Positions 8,320 through 19,398 of a DNA stretch of 28,545 bases are shown here, piece by piece. Origin of the DNA: Oehlia diaphana (Eukaryota > Glomeromycota > Glomeromycetes > Glomerales > Glomeraceae). The notes under the pieces were generated by a model. The model did no database searches. It was not told the origin of the DNA and worked only from the letters and a program-made list of their open reading frames with translations. Positions within the stretch are counted from its first letter, which is position 1. Every line of letters begins with the position of its first letter. Where the stretch lies: contig QZLH01000450.1 in assembly GCA_003833135.1 (NCBI GenBank), forward strand, positions 1 to 28,545, written 5' to 3'. A program made the position numbers and the translations under genes.

Positions 8320-11087
8320 TGTGAGTTAAATGCGTCAGGTGATAATCGATTAGAAAAATTTTGATTGGCCATCAAACGATTGTTGGTCCGTGATCATCAC
8401 AACCCGATTTTTTTATGAAGTCAGTTTGAGTCAGCTTCGGCTTTGATTTTAAAAATAGTCGAATATTCAGAATCTGCTGTATTAGAATGTATTAGAATCA
8501 GTTCCAGAACCAACTTGAGGCAAGCCATCCCCATCCCTAATTGAGACGAAATTTTATTTTTTATTTTAATGCGAACAAAATTTAAAAAAAAAAATTTTCA
8601 ATCGATCTGCATATTTACCTAACATGAAACCTTACGTATGCCGTCAATAAGTACAATTATAATATTGTATCCCCCAATTGAGTTATAAAACTATGATGAA
8701 AATTAAATACTTGAGTAGTAGTTACATATCCATTTAACCATTATTGCATTTTCGTTACAAAAGTTCTCATATCTGCCAAAAAATTATGTACAATTATTTA
8801 TTAATACAAGGAAAGCCAAAAAAATAAAAGAAAAGAAAAGGAAAGTGAGTGAATAAATGCAAATAAATACACCATACCTCAAGCCATGAGCTGCATTTTA
8901 GATTACATGAATATAAATTTTTGCTGCCGAAATACTATCTCAAAAAAACATCGGAATCGTAATAAACGTTAAGCAATAACCATATATTTAATGTGAAACT
9001 TGTCTATAAAGAGATATTTGTTCGAAAATTCGATTTTTCAAATAAAAATAAAAGTTTATTAATTGGAAAATGCGTAAAGATGAGGATGAGGTGTAGAGAT
9101 ATCTAAAAAAATGGTCAAGAGGATCGGTAGAACGAGTTTTCCTAACTCGTTAGATTTACCTTTGAGCATTTTGTTAAAATTTCAATCATTTTAACAAAAT
9201 TAATTATCACTAAAACACGTCATTTTTGGGAGAAAGAATCTAAAAGTCAAACTACCTAAAAAAACGTAATCAAAGTTCTTGGTTTTAAATTTGCGTAATA
9301 TTCCTGTAAAGAAGGATCACTCGAAAAAGAAATTACCATTTTCAAGAAGCTAATTTCAAAAAAAAAGTAAAATCATGTTTAATAATATTCTCTTTAGTTA
9401 ATTATTCGCATAACTAAACAAACAAATATTTAAGAATATGAAGAAATAAATGAAATTTTGAATAATACCTTATATTAGAAGGATTTTTAGGCATAAATGT
9501 TTAAATTTTACATATATTACAGGACAAATCAATTCAAGAAAATTTCCGATACAAAATCTACAATTTAACTTCTACACCTTACATTAAATTCACGTTTAAA
9601 ATTTTGACAAGAAATATTATTAAATATTTTCATAATTAACAAAAACAAAAAGCTGAAAAATTATTTTATTATCTTACTTGAATAAGTATGAATTCCGTAA
9701 TCGATATTACAGTTTACATTTCTAAAAAAATTTTGAAAAAAATAAGTATTTTTTTTTTTTTTACCTATTATACAGTATATTTTCTCTTGAAATTCTATTC
9801 TTTTAAAACGTCAACTTTATTTCCTCATTATTAATTTTTAAATCCGACAATAAAATAATTTTTAATTATTCATTCTTCATATAATAAATATAAAAAAAAT
9901 ATTATGAAAAAATGTTTAATATATTCGTTTAATAAGTAAAATTCATAAATATTAATTTTTTTTAATTTTCAAATTATTTAAGATAGTGGTATTGGTGATG
10001 GTTTAGTCGATCAGGATTATTAATTATGAAAATAAAAGAAAATGTTATCCAAGAAATTTTTACATAAAATGTGAAATAAAAAAAGGTTTATACGTTTATA
10101 CATTCGGCGTATGATTTATCAAAAATCATGTTACACAATTGCGATTTTACCATTGTCAGTTGGTGGGTGATACGAGTTTTTTAATATGATATAATAACTA
10201 ACAAACTAAATAATGTCACATCACAACATAAATTTTTTATATAATAGCATTTTATCACATCCTTTATTTCATTTTATTTATTTATTTTACTAACTTAAAG
10301 GGTTTCTTAAATCTTAAAACCAAAATTCTGGTGATACGAATCTTAAAAAAGCAAAATATATCGAAAAGAATATAAAAAAAACCAAACGAAAAAAAAAACA
10401 AACCAAACAAAAAAAAAAAAAAAAACAAAAAAAAAAAAAAAAAAAAAAACAAAAAAAAAAAAAAAAAAAAAGGAACGAATAATATTGCATAAACATGAGA
10501 ACTCACTAAAAAGATCTCGATCATCATATTAAATAACATAAATAGATCTCTTTTCGTACGACAATATCATTGAGGAGTTAAAACTTAAGGCTAATAGAAA
10601 TCAAAATTAGTAAAATAATTAATTCATCATTAATTACCAAAATAAAATAAGAGCAAAAAAATCAATATATCCCTTATAAACATATGTATAAATTTATAAA
10701 TGTATATGTACATATATATTATATATTTTAATATATACAATATATACAGTATATTATAGTAATATATTTCACTTTATTATTATTTTGATAGGAATTACAC
10801 GTGAGAATCAAACGAGAAATTTTTTTTTAGTTATAAAAAGAGTGATACTTTTTTTGAGTCCAAAAATTCAACAATTACAATTTTTTTTTTTAAAAAAAAA
10901 AAAAAATTAATAAAAATAAAATTGTCTCTTAAAAGCCTTGTCTTATCTTATATAAAAATTGTAATTATTTCATATAAAGTAACGTTATTATTATTATTAT
11001 TATTATTATTTTATATATATTATTATTTGACTAAAAAAAATAAGTTCAATTTTTCTAAAAAAATTTTAGTTTTTTTTGTAGATTAAA
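8320..11087. other. AT-rich intergenic region and HMG-box gene leader
   Basis: No gene is supported. The stretch holds a long interrupted poly-A run at about 10388-10472 (A tracts broken by single C), a TA-rich block at 10680-10760 containing TATACAGTATAT, another such motif at 9767-9783 preceded by TTACCTATT (as at 24091), a TTA microsatellite at 10986-11012, and CACGTG at about 10799. The minus-strand frames across the poly-A run are phenylalanine homopolymers and are not genes. Confidence 0.5.
11071..11081 (+). promoter_or_regulatory. Candidate 3' splice site of a 5' UTR intron
   Basis: A run of T followed by GTAG ends six bases before the HMG-box ATG at 11088, giving a textbook pyrimidine tract and AG acceptor. 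If used, it would remove an intron from the leader, or join an unseen upstream exon. The ATG context (AAAATGG) is good for initiation, so the coding start itself is not in question. Confidence 0.3.
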
Positions 11088-12335
11088 ATGGATGAAGCAA
11101 CAAAGAAAAAATATTGTCATCTTTTGATGTTTGACATATCCGATCCAAACCAAGAGACGGATTCGTGCAACAATGGATTTTATAATGATGATAGTTTAAA
11201 ATCTTGTTCCAATGGTTCTTCACAGAAGGCATCAACCGCAGTTACTCAAAAGTCACTTGTAAACAAGTCCACGAAACAACGCAAATCTAGATCAAGGAAA
11301 CCAAAAAGAACTCCTCGACCACCAAATGCTTTTATTTTATATCGGAAAGCAAAACAACCTGATGTTGTCGCTCAGAATAAAAATTTAACAAACGCTGAAG
11401 TATCTAAAGTTATTTCTAAAATGTGGTGGAAAGAAACTGAAGAAGAAAGATTTCAATGGGAAAAACGCGCTGATAGAATGAAATTAAAACATATGCAAGA
11501 TTATCCAGATTATGTTTATCAACCAAAAAAACCTGGTACTAAAAAACGAAAATCAACTCAACGTAACGATAAATCTAATAAACCTACCAATGATGGAAAA
11601 AATGTAAATAGGGTCACTTCTTCATCAACTCCTTTCTTAGTCTCAGAAAAAAACTTTGTACCAGATGAAACTATCACTGCCATTGCTGAAGTTGCCTTCG
11701 CAGTTGGAAATAAATCTAATTATTCAATGCCGCTCACATCAAGCATACCATCTCCCCCATCATCTATCGAAAGATCTCCGACCGTTTCATTAAATGAATC
11801 ACCAATCATGTCACCACACGGCATCTTACATAACAATCGGTTGAATCACCGCTCTTTATCTGTAAATCACATGACATTTCATCAACACCATTATTCTTTA
11901 TATTCGCAACACCCACCAACTCCAACAACAGAAATTTATGATATAACACCCCAATTTCTGTTACCATCCGATAATTATGAACATTTTGCTCCTCAATGCT
12001 TTAATCCTATTGAGGAAACTTCTTATATTTCTCCTCACGCTTTGACAAATAATAACTTTGATTCATTCCTTAATATACAATCAGTTGATAAATTTCCTTA
12101 TTTTATAAGTCAAGATACAACTGCCACTTCTCCAAATACTGCTTATTCTTTTAATAATTTTGATACCACACCTGTCGATAATTATGCCAATCAGTCTAAC
12201 TCCACAGGCGGGGAGTTACTCGATGAGTTATTTAACAATAATACAACAGCTTCATCATCTCCCACGATAGTTGAAGATATGGAAACTTATTTCGACGATT
12301 CTGTTCAATATTCTAATAGACGTTGTAGTTTTTAA
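11088..12335 (+). CDS. HMG-box transcription factor, MATA_HMG type
   Basis: An intronless 415-residue protein. The HMG box lies at about residues 72-146: a basic KPKRTPRPPNAFILYRKAKQ entry, EVSKVISKMWWKETEEERFQ as the second helix and start of the third, then the YPDYVYQPKKPG exit typical of sequence-specific MATA/SOX-like boxes. A lysine/arginine-rich stretch on each side (65-75 and 147-165) can serve as a nuclear localisation signal. The rest (170-415) is Ser, Thr, Asn and Pro rich with a His/Tyr patch near 250-275 and an acidic end, as expected of an activation region without a fold. The known role of the family is DNA bending at promoters, including mating-type regulation. In Glomeromycotina the family is expanded, so this copy need not be a mating-type gene, and no homeodomain partner is nearby. 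Confidence 0.88.
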   Translation: MDEATKKKYCHLLMFDISDPNQETDSCNNGFYNDDSLKSCSNGSSQKASTAVTQKSLVNKSTKQRKSRSRKPKRTPRPPNAFILYRKAKQPDVVAQNKNLTNAEVSKVISKMWWKETEEERFQWEKRADRMKLKHMQDYPDYVYQPKKPGTKKRKSTQRNDKSNKPTNDGKNVNRVTSSSTPFLVSEKNFVPDETITAIAEVAFAVGNKSNYSMPLTSSIPSPPSSIERSPTVSLNESPIMSPHGILHNNRLNHRSLSVNHMTFHQHHYSLYSQHPPTPTTEIYDITPQFLLPSDNYEHFAPQCFNPIEETSYISPHALTNNNFDSFLNIQSVDKFPYFISQDTTATSPNTAYSFNNFDTTPVDNYANQSNSTGGELLDELFNNNTTASSSPTIVEDMETYFDDSVQYSNRRCSF

Positions 12336-12997
12336 ATTTGTATCTCTTTTTTTCTTTTTTTTTTTATGATTGGTAAAATTTTTGGTTTTTTTTTTGGATA
12401 TATTTAGAAATGGACATTTTTACATTTTTTTCGTTTTACTTTTCTTTTTCAAAAAAAATAAAAATTAAAAATAAAGTATAGAACAATTAAAGAACGTATA
12501 TCATTAAGTGTGCTAGTAATCTCCTGTAATTCTTTTAGATTTAGTGAGCCTTTTATTTTTTGTACTTTCACTTCACGCTCTATAATTTAGAAATTTTTTT
12601 TTTTCACGAATTTCATTTCATTTTTTTTTTTTAAAACAATTTTCACAGGATAATAAACAATTTTACAATTTTGTATCGTAGGATCCCAATATGTGAACAA
12701 TTAAAAAATATTCATTTTTATGATTATTATTCTATCTAGGATTTTTATATCTCAATTCTTAAATTTAATTATCAATTGATAGTGTTGTGTCGACCGTGTC
12801 ATTTAGATAGTACATAACGTAAGTGTCGCGTTTTTTCATTTTTTTTTTTTTTTACTTTTTTCAATTCTTCTCGCTTTTCGATGTTATTTCATAATTTAAA
12901 ATGCAATTTATTATTGATATAAATGTTTTGAGGAACCATATTCATTCTCCTTCTATCTTAACTGGCTAAACTTTGTTACTACCCTTCGCATGAACAA
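12336..12997. other. HMG-box 3' flank, T-rich spacer
   Basis: A T-rich 3' untranslated region with AATAAA-like signals near 12465-12478, followed by poly-T runs. No gene is visible. The last part, about 12911-12997, continues the broken gag frame on the minus strand beyond its first stop. Confidence 0.5.
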
Positions 12998-13171
12998 CTA
13001 ACTCAATGGCTCAGGTGTATCATTCTTCTTCGGACATCGTCGGCTGATATGTCTTGGTTCCTCATAGCTATAACAAACAACTGGAGGTCGATCTTTCAGA
13101 ACATTATCAGGCTTAGTCGTCACCGGTCTCGGAGGGTTATAAGCTGGCCGACTATCGAGTTTCTTCTCAGG
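12998..13171 (-). pseudogene. Retrotransposon gag remnant with degenerate CCHC zinc knuckle
   Basis: A minus-strand open stretch of 58 codons including the stop, reading RPAYNPPRPVTTKPD and then VVCYSYEEPRHISRRCPKK. A CCHC knuckle has the pattern C-x2-C-x4-H-x4-C. Here the second Cys is Tyr and the glycine before His is Arg, while the first Cys, the His, the last Cys and the following RRCPKK remain. A proline-rich linker followed by a knuckle is typical of Ty3/Gypsy-like gag. It begins next to a 20-base A run (about 13176-13195) and has no surviving protease, reverse transcriptase or LTR nearby. Confidence 0.6.
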
Positions 13172-16100
13172 TTATCAAAAAAAAAAAAAAAAAAAGCAAT
13201 TCTTCCTAAAGCAGTAACAAATAAATAAATTATATCAATTTGGTGGACAAATCATGTTTTTTTATTGAAAAGATAAAATAAAAGAATGTACTGTGAAATA
13301 CCAGAATTTTTTTTTTTTTACCTTTTTCTTGTTAATAAATTTTTTTTACTATAATGAATAATATTATTTTGATTGTTGTTGAAATTTACATGTACATTGT
13401 CAGTAGGTAATTTTATTATCGGTTAATTGAACAAAACCTCACATTTTGAATAAAAGTCTGAAATAATAAAATAAGTATTAGGAACATGATATATATTATA
13501 TAGAAAAAGATTATCAAAAGTTACTATTCGATCAAGATTTTTAACTAAGTTTCACATAAAAAAAAAAATATTAACGGGTTTTAATTTATATGAACGATAA
13601 TATATAAAATCTTTATTAGTCGATGGTAATTGTACGAGAATTTTTTATGCTTTAAGGGTTAATCACGCTGGGCATCACGTCTCGATTATGTTATATCTCA
13701 CGTTAAATTATCTTGTTCACAAGATTTTTTATTTAATTACGTACAGTAAATCGTCATCACGAATTTTTTGCGTTCCAGAAATTACAATGGTTTCCATACC
13801 TTCCATTCCTAGTTAAATATTCAAAAATCTTATTAAATTAACTTATCAAACTCAAATTTTGAGATTTTTAAATTACAAAAACTAACTAATCGAATATATA
13901 TATATATATTATTATATTCCATCAAAAGACATTCAACCAATTGAAGGAAAGAAATAATCATAAGAATTTTACATTTTAAGAGGTAAAGGATGATAAAAAA
14001 ACGTATAGGCCCTACTATAGGGTCATACAAATTATGAAACTATTTAAAATCGATAATAAAGGTCCTAAGCTACTGCTTATGATGTTTTGGTTTTTAATGC
14101 GTTTTTCGTAAAAATCAAACATACCATTAGTATATCATCTATTCTAATAAATCTAAATTAGTATTCTCCCCACATTTGAGAAATTATTTTTTCATTTTCA
14201 GTGAGAATATCATTTTGTTTTGCTCTACGGTACAAGATAAATTAATTTGGTGGACGAGTAATTTTAATATTTTTAATGCACTTTTACCAACAAAAAGAAA
14301 AAATTGTATGATTCGTGTTATTAATCATTGATGTGATGAAGAAAAAAAATCCACATGACATGTAGTATAATAGTAGAGTCGTTGTACAATTAAATATTGT
14401 TTAAGCGCGAACGAAAGCGCCTACGGCCTACCAAATGTACCAATTTCTCCAGATAAAAGCCAAGACCTTCCAGCCCAACGAAACACAAGCCATGATTAAG
14501 GTTTAAAGAACCCAAAAATCAACCCTTTTCCCAAGGTTACGATCTTTTTGTTTACCGATTTCCCTCATCCAAAACAAGAGTTGGTTGTTATGATTATGAA
14601 TAAGATCAGGTGTGAAAATAAAATATTCCTTTTGATTCCTTAAGATCTTCCAATTAAAATTTTAATATTCCAGAATTACGTAGTTTTTATAATTGTTAAT
14701 TTCTCAGATGTTATAAAGTTCATTTTTGTTATGTATTTACATTTTTGATGTGAAAAACTTCTATAGTGTCATAAATACCGCCTTTTAAAATTCCTTATCC
14801 CTATCTCTTAGGATCGACTAACCCATATCTAATTATTACGATCACACACTAAATGTAGTATGGCCAAGAAACTACGACTAATGAAAATATCATTAGCAAA
14901 TGCTTTCATAATAATTTATCCAATAATTTTACTTTGACAATTGGATATTAATCCCTAACTATCCTTATTAATCATTAAGTTAAAATCAAGAAAAAAAAAT
15001 AGAAACATCCTATTTCATTATTTCATGATAATGGATTCAAGCGATAGCCTACTTTAAACACACTAATTTTTTCAAAAGTAACATGGCATTCGTTATTTTA
15101 CCCAAAGCATCACTACTATTACTATTATTATTATAACTTGAATAACCAAAGTTGATGGCATTTAAAAATATAGGATCCCATAAAAAAATTTGAAATTTAG
15201 TATTCCATCGTCGAGCTTACATAGTATATTGCACAGAAATTCGATTCATCATGAGATTCAAATATAAGTTGAACTATTTCCCTAAACATATATCCATCTC
15301 TTCTATTGTTAGCATAAAAAATAATTTGATTTGATATAGAATCTAAGTTTTTTAACGTCAATTTATTTAATGACGCTTTGATTTTACATTGTACTATGAA
15401 CCGATAGCCATAAAAATCACATGATTCGAAAGTCACCAATCGGGAACCAATTTGTTTAAATTATTGAGAAGGAAAAATTAAGAAATTGTGCCTTGAAATT
15501 CGCGGTAGTAAAAAAAAAAAGAAATAAAATTTTATGGATTCAGTGAAAAATTCAACCACGTTTTTTTTTAACTGACTCTTTATATAAGGACCAAAATAAA
15601 CCAACTTAAATAATCTAGATTTCTTTTATTTCACATGTTTAATCAGTAGTACAATTCCCTTAGCTTTTAAAATCATATGAAATGACGTTTATTTACAATA
15701 TACATACATACGGTAATTGTTTTACTTTTTTTGATAGACCTTTATTAAAAAAAGTTAAGTCAAATTTCCCAATTTGTGACTAGATCGTCAAACATATTTT
15801 ATATTCGTAGTAAACTACGTACTCTGATTAATTTGTGCAAAGAAATTAAGAAATTGATGGTTTAAAATGCTTTTAATTTAAACTCGCGTAAGTATAATTT
15901 TCGCTAAATAATATTTCTTCGACAGGATCTTTAACATTCATATGGTAGATTTAACCTCATTTGATTTGTCACATGAAATAAGAACGCAGAAAGATGACAA
16001 GACGATGATTTAGTACATCGATCAGGTTGTAATCATAATCACATGGTTATCCAGCCATCCAATCAAATTTTATCAAAAATCGCGACCACCCAAAATCGTG

Positions 16101-16849
16101 ATCAACTCATATGAATCCTTATACTTATGAAAGAAATAGTAACGAATTTTATTATCATGCCAATTTCCCCTTTGGGTCTTCATATGTGATAGAAAATGTT
16201 TTGTCAAACATTATTTTATTAAAAACTTTCCCATATGTCAATTTAAAATCATATCTAATAAAAAATTTCTCATGAAAATTTGGAATTAACAAATTTAATC
16301 AAAATTTTAAGATTCATACAAAGTTTTTTTTAAACAAAGAAATCCAATAATTACTATTTTAAAATTTATCTATAGAATTTTATTAAAATTCATTTCAAGA
16401 TAATTTTAAGTATGCACGGAGATACTGTATGTTTGATTTTCTAAAATTATTTTACCATCCTTTTCTTGATTTATTTATCAAGAAAAACTTGTACGTAAAT
16501 ATTTTGATCTATCAAGTAAAATTGAATGTGCATCATTTTTATCGGAGTAAATGATTACAACATTCTTCTCTAGTATATAATTATTTAATGAAAGTTTGGA
16601 TGTGCTTAGATTCAATGCTTTTTTATTTTAGATATATTTAAGGTCATTCTTAAAAATTAAATGGTAAACTTAAATACGATTCGATACAATTACATAGAAT
16701 TTTGGGATCAACTCAAAAATCTATTGTAGAGTGTAGAGTTACAGAAATGGTAAGTCCGGAGCGAAAAACTAAAATTTGCGATTTTATTGGGTTATGATCA
16801 CGTGGCGGACAGAGAAATTCACGCGATCGATTTATAGACGAGTATACAT
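13172..16849. other. Long AT-rich intergenic region
   Basis: Nothing with clear gene structure. Features are a slightly more GC-rich island at 14400-14550, where two overlapping plus frames stay open for about 35 codons each without a recognised product, a tandem GAATATATATATATATATT tract near 13890-13915, and a protein-like minus frame at 15197-15460 listed separately. No tRNA or rRNA signature was seen. Confidence 0.4.
15197..15460 (-). pseudogene. Protein-like minus-strand fragment, unknown
   Basis: An open minus-strand stretch of about 87 codons without its own ATG near the start. It reads SRLVTFESCDFYGYRFIVQC and later IIFYANNRRDGYMFREIVQL. The content of Cys, Arg, Asp, Gly and Glu is richer than in chance AT-rich frames, which suggests a piece of a former gene or an exon. 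I do not recognise the family. The stop upstream (TAA before FKQIGS) and the lack of a convincing splice site make a living gene unlikely. Confidence 0.25.
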
Positions 16850-16972
16850 ATAAACTGTACTGTACGAAGTGAGAACTCACCAATCAGATTTTATTGTACG
16901 ATAAATAATAAAATTTGAAAAGTATACAATGAGTTATGATTGGCTAAAATATTTTCGTACAGTACAGTTTAT
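16850..16972. mobile_element. 123-bp MITE with 19-bp perfect terminal inverted repeats
   Basis: ATAAACTGTACTGTACGAA at 16850-16868 is repeated exactly in inverted orientation at 16954-16972. Inside, both arms also carry a CCAATCA word (16881-16887 and its complement near 16938-16944), and the centre has a TTTTATT/AATAAAA stem, so the whole element can fold back. There is no coding capacity. A clear target duplication was not found: the flanks ACAT and CCAT are only similar. Confidence 0.65.
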
Positions 16973-17439
16973 CCATTTACCTGGGTCAGGATTGTGAGTT
17001 TTGTGTTATTTAGAGATCGTATAAAAGTTTGTCTTAGATATTTGTGATATATTATAAATATTAATTTAATATGATTCTTTATTACCTTGAATAAAATATT
17101 TAATAATTTTAATGTCCCAGAGTTCATTGCAAGTAAAGAAAGTAAAGAGAACGATAATATAAAATAATTATATGAGCACAAATTAATTGGCATAAGGAAC
17201 ACTATTATAAAACCATAATATTAATGATATACGCACGGAATATAAAATCATTATTTATATCGTTAAAGAAAATCGTCGCTTTCTAATTCTCATTATAACG
17301 AATAAATTAAGAAGACAAAAAATTATAATAAATTTCAATTTACATAAATTTATTTAAAAATAAAAATCTTTTATTATTATAATCATGATTTCACGTCATT
17401 AACAAATTACGATGACAATTAGGTGATTAGGGAATTATT
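16973..17439. other. AT-rich spacer between two inverted-repeat elements
   Basis: No gene or repeat of note. The minus-strand frame at 16969-17202 is rich in Leu, Ile and Asn and looks like a chance frame. Confidence 0.4.
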
Positions 17440-17952
17440 TAATTGCCAATCCGTCTAAAATCGGCACTGCGTTACTAATAAAATTCGAGGATATTAACGA
17501 TAATAAAAAAACCCGTTTTTTACATCTTACGCGCGGGATAAACTTTCACCCATTTCACCCATTTCACAAATAAAAGTATCCTTCAATTTTTTACTAGTTC
17601 TATAATGAAAAATATTTAAAAAAAAGTCTTTAAAAAAAGCTTAGAAAGCCAAAAAATATATGTTTATAATGTAAATAACATAATATAGTAAAATAAAATA
17701 TTGAAATTTCTTACATTTTAAGGTGTAAATCTGACGCGCGTACATAGTAAACTCATTATTTTGCATATGAACGTATGATTTTTTTTTAACAATTCTTTTT
17801 TTTCAAGTATTTTTTCAGTATATCATACGACTTTTATTTATAGTTAATATGTTGTCTATGAAAATATCCTTTTCTGAAGATTGTGTTCTAGCACAAAATC
17901 GGCAAATTTAACCCCGGTAACGCAGTGCCGTTCTTAGACGAATCGACAATTA
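17440..17952. mobile_element. Element bounded by 36-bp imperfect inverted repeats
   Basis: The left arm 17440-17475 begins TAATTGCCAATCCGTCTAAA and ends GGCACTGCGTTAC. The right arm 17917-17952 is its inverted copy, with 31 of 36 positions matching by eye. The 441-bp interior is non-coding and includes a CATTTCACCCATTTCACCC duplication near 17548-17567. The structure fits a non-autonomous DNA transposon. The arms could instead belong to two outward-facing elements, because CAGTGCCG read outward also resembles a transposon terminus. Confidence 0.6.
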
Positions 17953-18792
17953 ACAAATTTATTAAAGATGCAATTGTTTGCTAGCCAAAATACTCGAAAC
18001 AAAAGAAAATAAAATAATAATTGTTTAGTAAAATCAATTATTTTAAGAATCATTATATTTGCGTTGTTTGATATTGATAAGGCTACTTTACGTCATATTT
18101 TGGTGTGAAAATATTCTACTTCGATTGCAAATTTGCAATTTTAAAATTTGTGATTAAAGTTCAATTTTGAGCAGATGATTGATTGATCATGTTAAACTAT
18201 CAACAGACTAAATCAGTTGGTGTTTTCGTTGTGTATTTATCGCCTCGAAAACGACTTACTTTCACGTTAATCGGTTAGTTGATTATTCCACAGTTAAATA
18301 TTGGTGTAACCGATCAAAAAATCACGTTCAATCGGATCCGATTTCCCAATACTCACTTTCCCGACGTACTCTGATACGATTTTACTATAAATACCGGACT
18401 TGGCAGGTGAAGTACATATTGTTTGATATTAAACACCATATCGTTTGAATTTGAAGTACAAAGCATTTAGAGTTAAATATAAACTATTTTGCATTAATTG
18501 CCAAGCATTTGGAAAAGTGATTATCATTAAATGCAAATCTCGAATTTTAAAAATAACTTTCCTAAAAAGGAAATATACATCCTTTTGAGACCCAAAAAAA
18601 GAGAACAAAAAAAATGATCAATATGATATGACCATATAAAATTATACTTTTTTGATAAATCGTCATACGAAAAATTTATTTTTGATACCATACGCAAAAA
18701 AAAAATTTGCTAATCATGTTACTGTTTCTAATTATAAAAAATGTGGATCTCGGATCATAAAAAAGTAAAAGTTAAAAATAAATTTTTTTCTC
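17953..18792. other. Upstream region of the ML-domain gene
   Basis: AT-rich and non-coding. It holds a TATAAATA at 18386-18393 in a more GC-rich setting (ACTATAAATACCGGACTTGG). A GGCAG-GTGAAG donor-like word follows at about 18403-18413, and TTATTCACAG, a possible acceptor, lies near 18851-18860. These could mark an upstream promoter with a leader intron for the ML gene, or be coincidence. Confidence 0.3.
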
Positions 18793-18800
18793 TATAAAAG
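18793..18800 (+). promoter_or_regulatory. TATA box of the ML-domain gene
   Basis: TATAAAAG in the context CTCTATAAAAGGAAGC, about 140 bases before the ATG at 18934. This is the best TATA match next to any gene in the window and would give a leader of roughly 100 bases. Confidence 0.45.
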
Positions 18801-18933
18801 GAAGCAATTCTGAAGGCAAGTTAACGACAAAGAAATATTTACTAAATTAAATTATTCACAGTAAAAAAAACAAAAAAAAATTAGCGTGAACCAAATATTT
18901 GTCAAGAAATCTTTGCAAAGAAATCAAGAAATC

Positions 18934-19398
18934 ATGAACCGAAATTTTACTATTATCTTTATTTTATTGGTTACACTGTCTATGATCAATGCCGTTCCAC
19001 ACAAACTTCGTAAAAGAGAAACTAATTTTAATTCATGTCTTGGTAAAGACGTTGTACCACTCACTGTAAAAATTAATCCTGACCCTCCTGTTGCTAAAAA
19101 ACTCGAGAGTTTTACTGTTACTGGTACACTAAATGATGATATCCTCGCATATAATACCGTACTTATGATTGGATTTGCTGATTCGACCGGCGCATTTCCC
19201 TTAACTGCCCACTATTTTCAGAAATTCGTTGAACCAGTTAAAGCTGGAACTCCATTTTCTATAAATGCATCAAAAGTTCCGACACCGGTTAATCTTCCTG
19301 ATGTATACACTATTAGAGTTATTGTTGGGGATCTAAATGATAACATGTATGGCTGTGCATTAGCTGTAGTCGGAGAGATTTTTAGGAAGGAAGCTTAA
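18934..19398 (+). CDS. Secreted ML-domain (MD-2-related lipid-recognition) protein
   Basis: 154 residues from the ATG at 18934. The frame is open further upstream but has no earlier ATG, only a GTG at 18886. Residues 1-20 (MNRNFTIIFILLVTLSMINA) are a clear signal peptide, followed by a short basic propeptide ending LRKR, a likely Kex2-type site. The mature part reads LTVKINPDPPVAKKLESFTV, TGTLNDDI and, near the end, NMYGCALAVVGE, the pattern of ML/NPC2-like phosphatidylglycerol/phosphatidylinositol transfer proteins. The two cysteines at about 35 and 141 can form the disulfide that closes the beta sandwich. Members bind single lipid or sterol molecules in the vacuole or outside the cell. Secretion by a symbiotic fungus makes a role at the plant interface possible, but that is inference. 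The gene has no intron. Confidence 0.85.
   Translation: MNRNFTIIFILLVTLSMINAVPHKLRKRETNFNSCLGKDVVPLTVKINPDPPVAKKLESFTVTGTLNDDILAYNTVLMIGFADSTGAFPLTAHYFQKFVEPVKAGTPFSINASKVPTPVNLPDVYTIRVIVGDLNDNMYGCALAVVGEIFRKEA

Noticed and set aside
10282..10539. Minus-strand phenylalanine-rich frames
   Set aside because: Produced by the interrupted poly-A run, with no other protein-like content.
12463..12478. AATAAA words as defined polyadenylation sites
   Set aside because: So common in this AT-rich DNA that individual sites cannot be assigned with confidence.
14401..14512. Two overlapping open frames in a GC-richer island
   Set aside because: Both remain open for about 35 codons, so neither is favoured. 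A faint HMG-like word (KAPTAYQMYQFLQ) is not enough.
18886..18933. Upstream extension of the ML gene from a GTG
   Set aside because: GTG is not a normal start in fungal nuclear genes, and the ATG at 18934 gives a clean signal peptide at the N-terminus.
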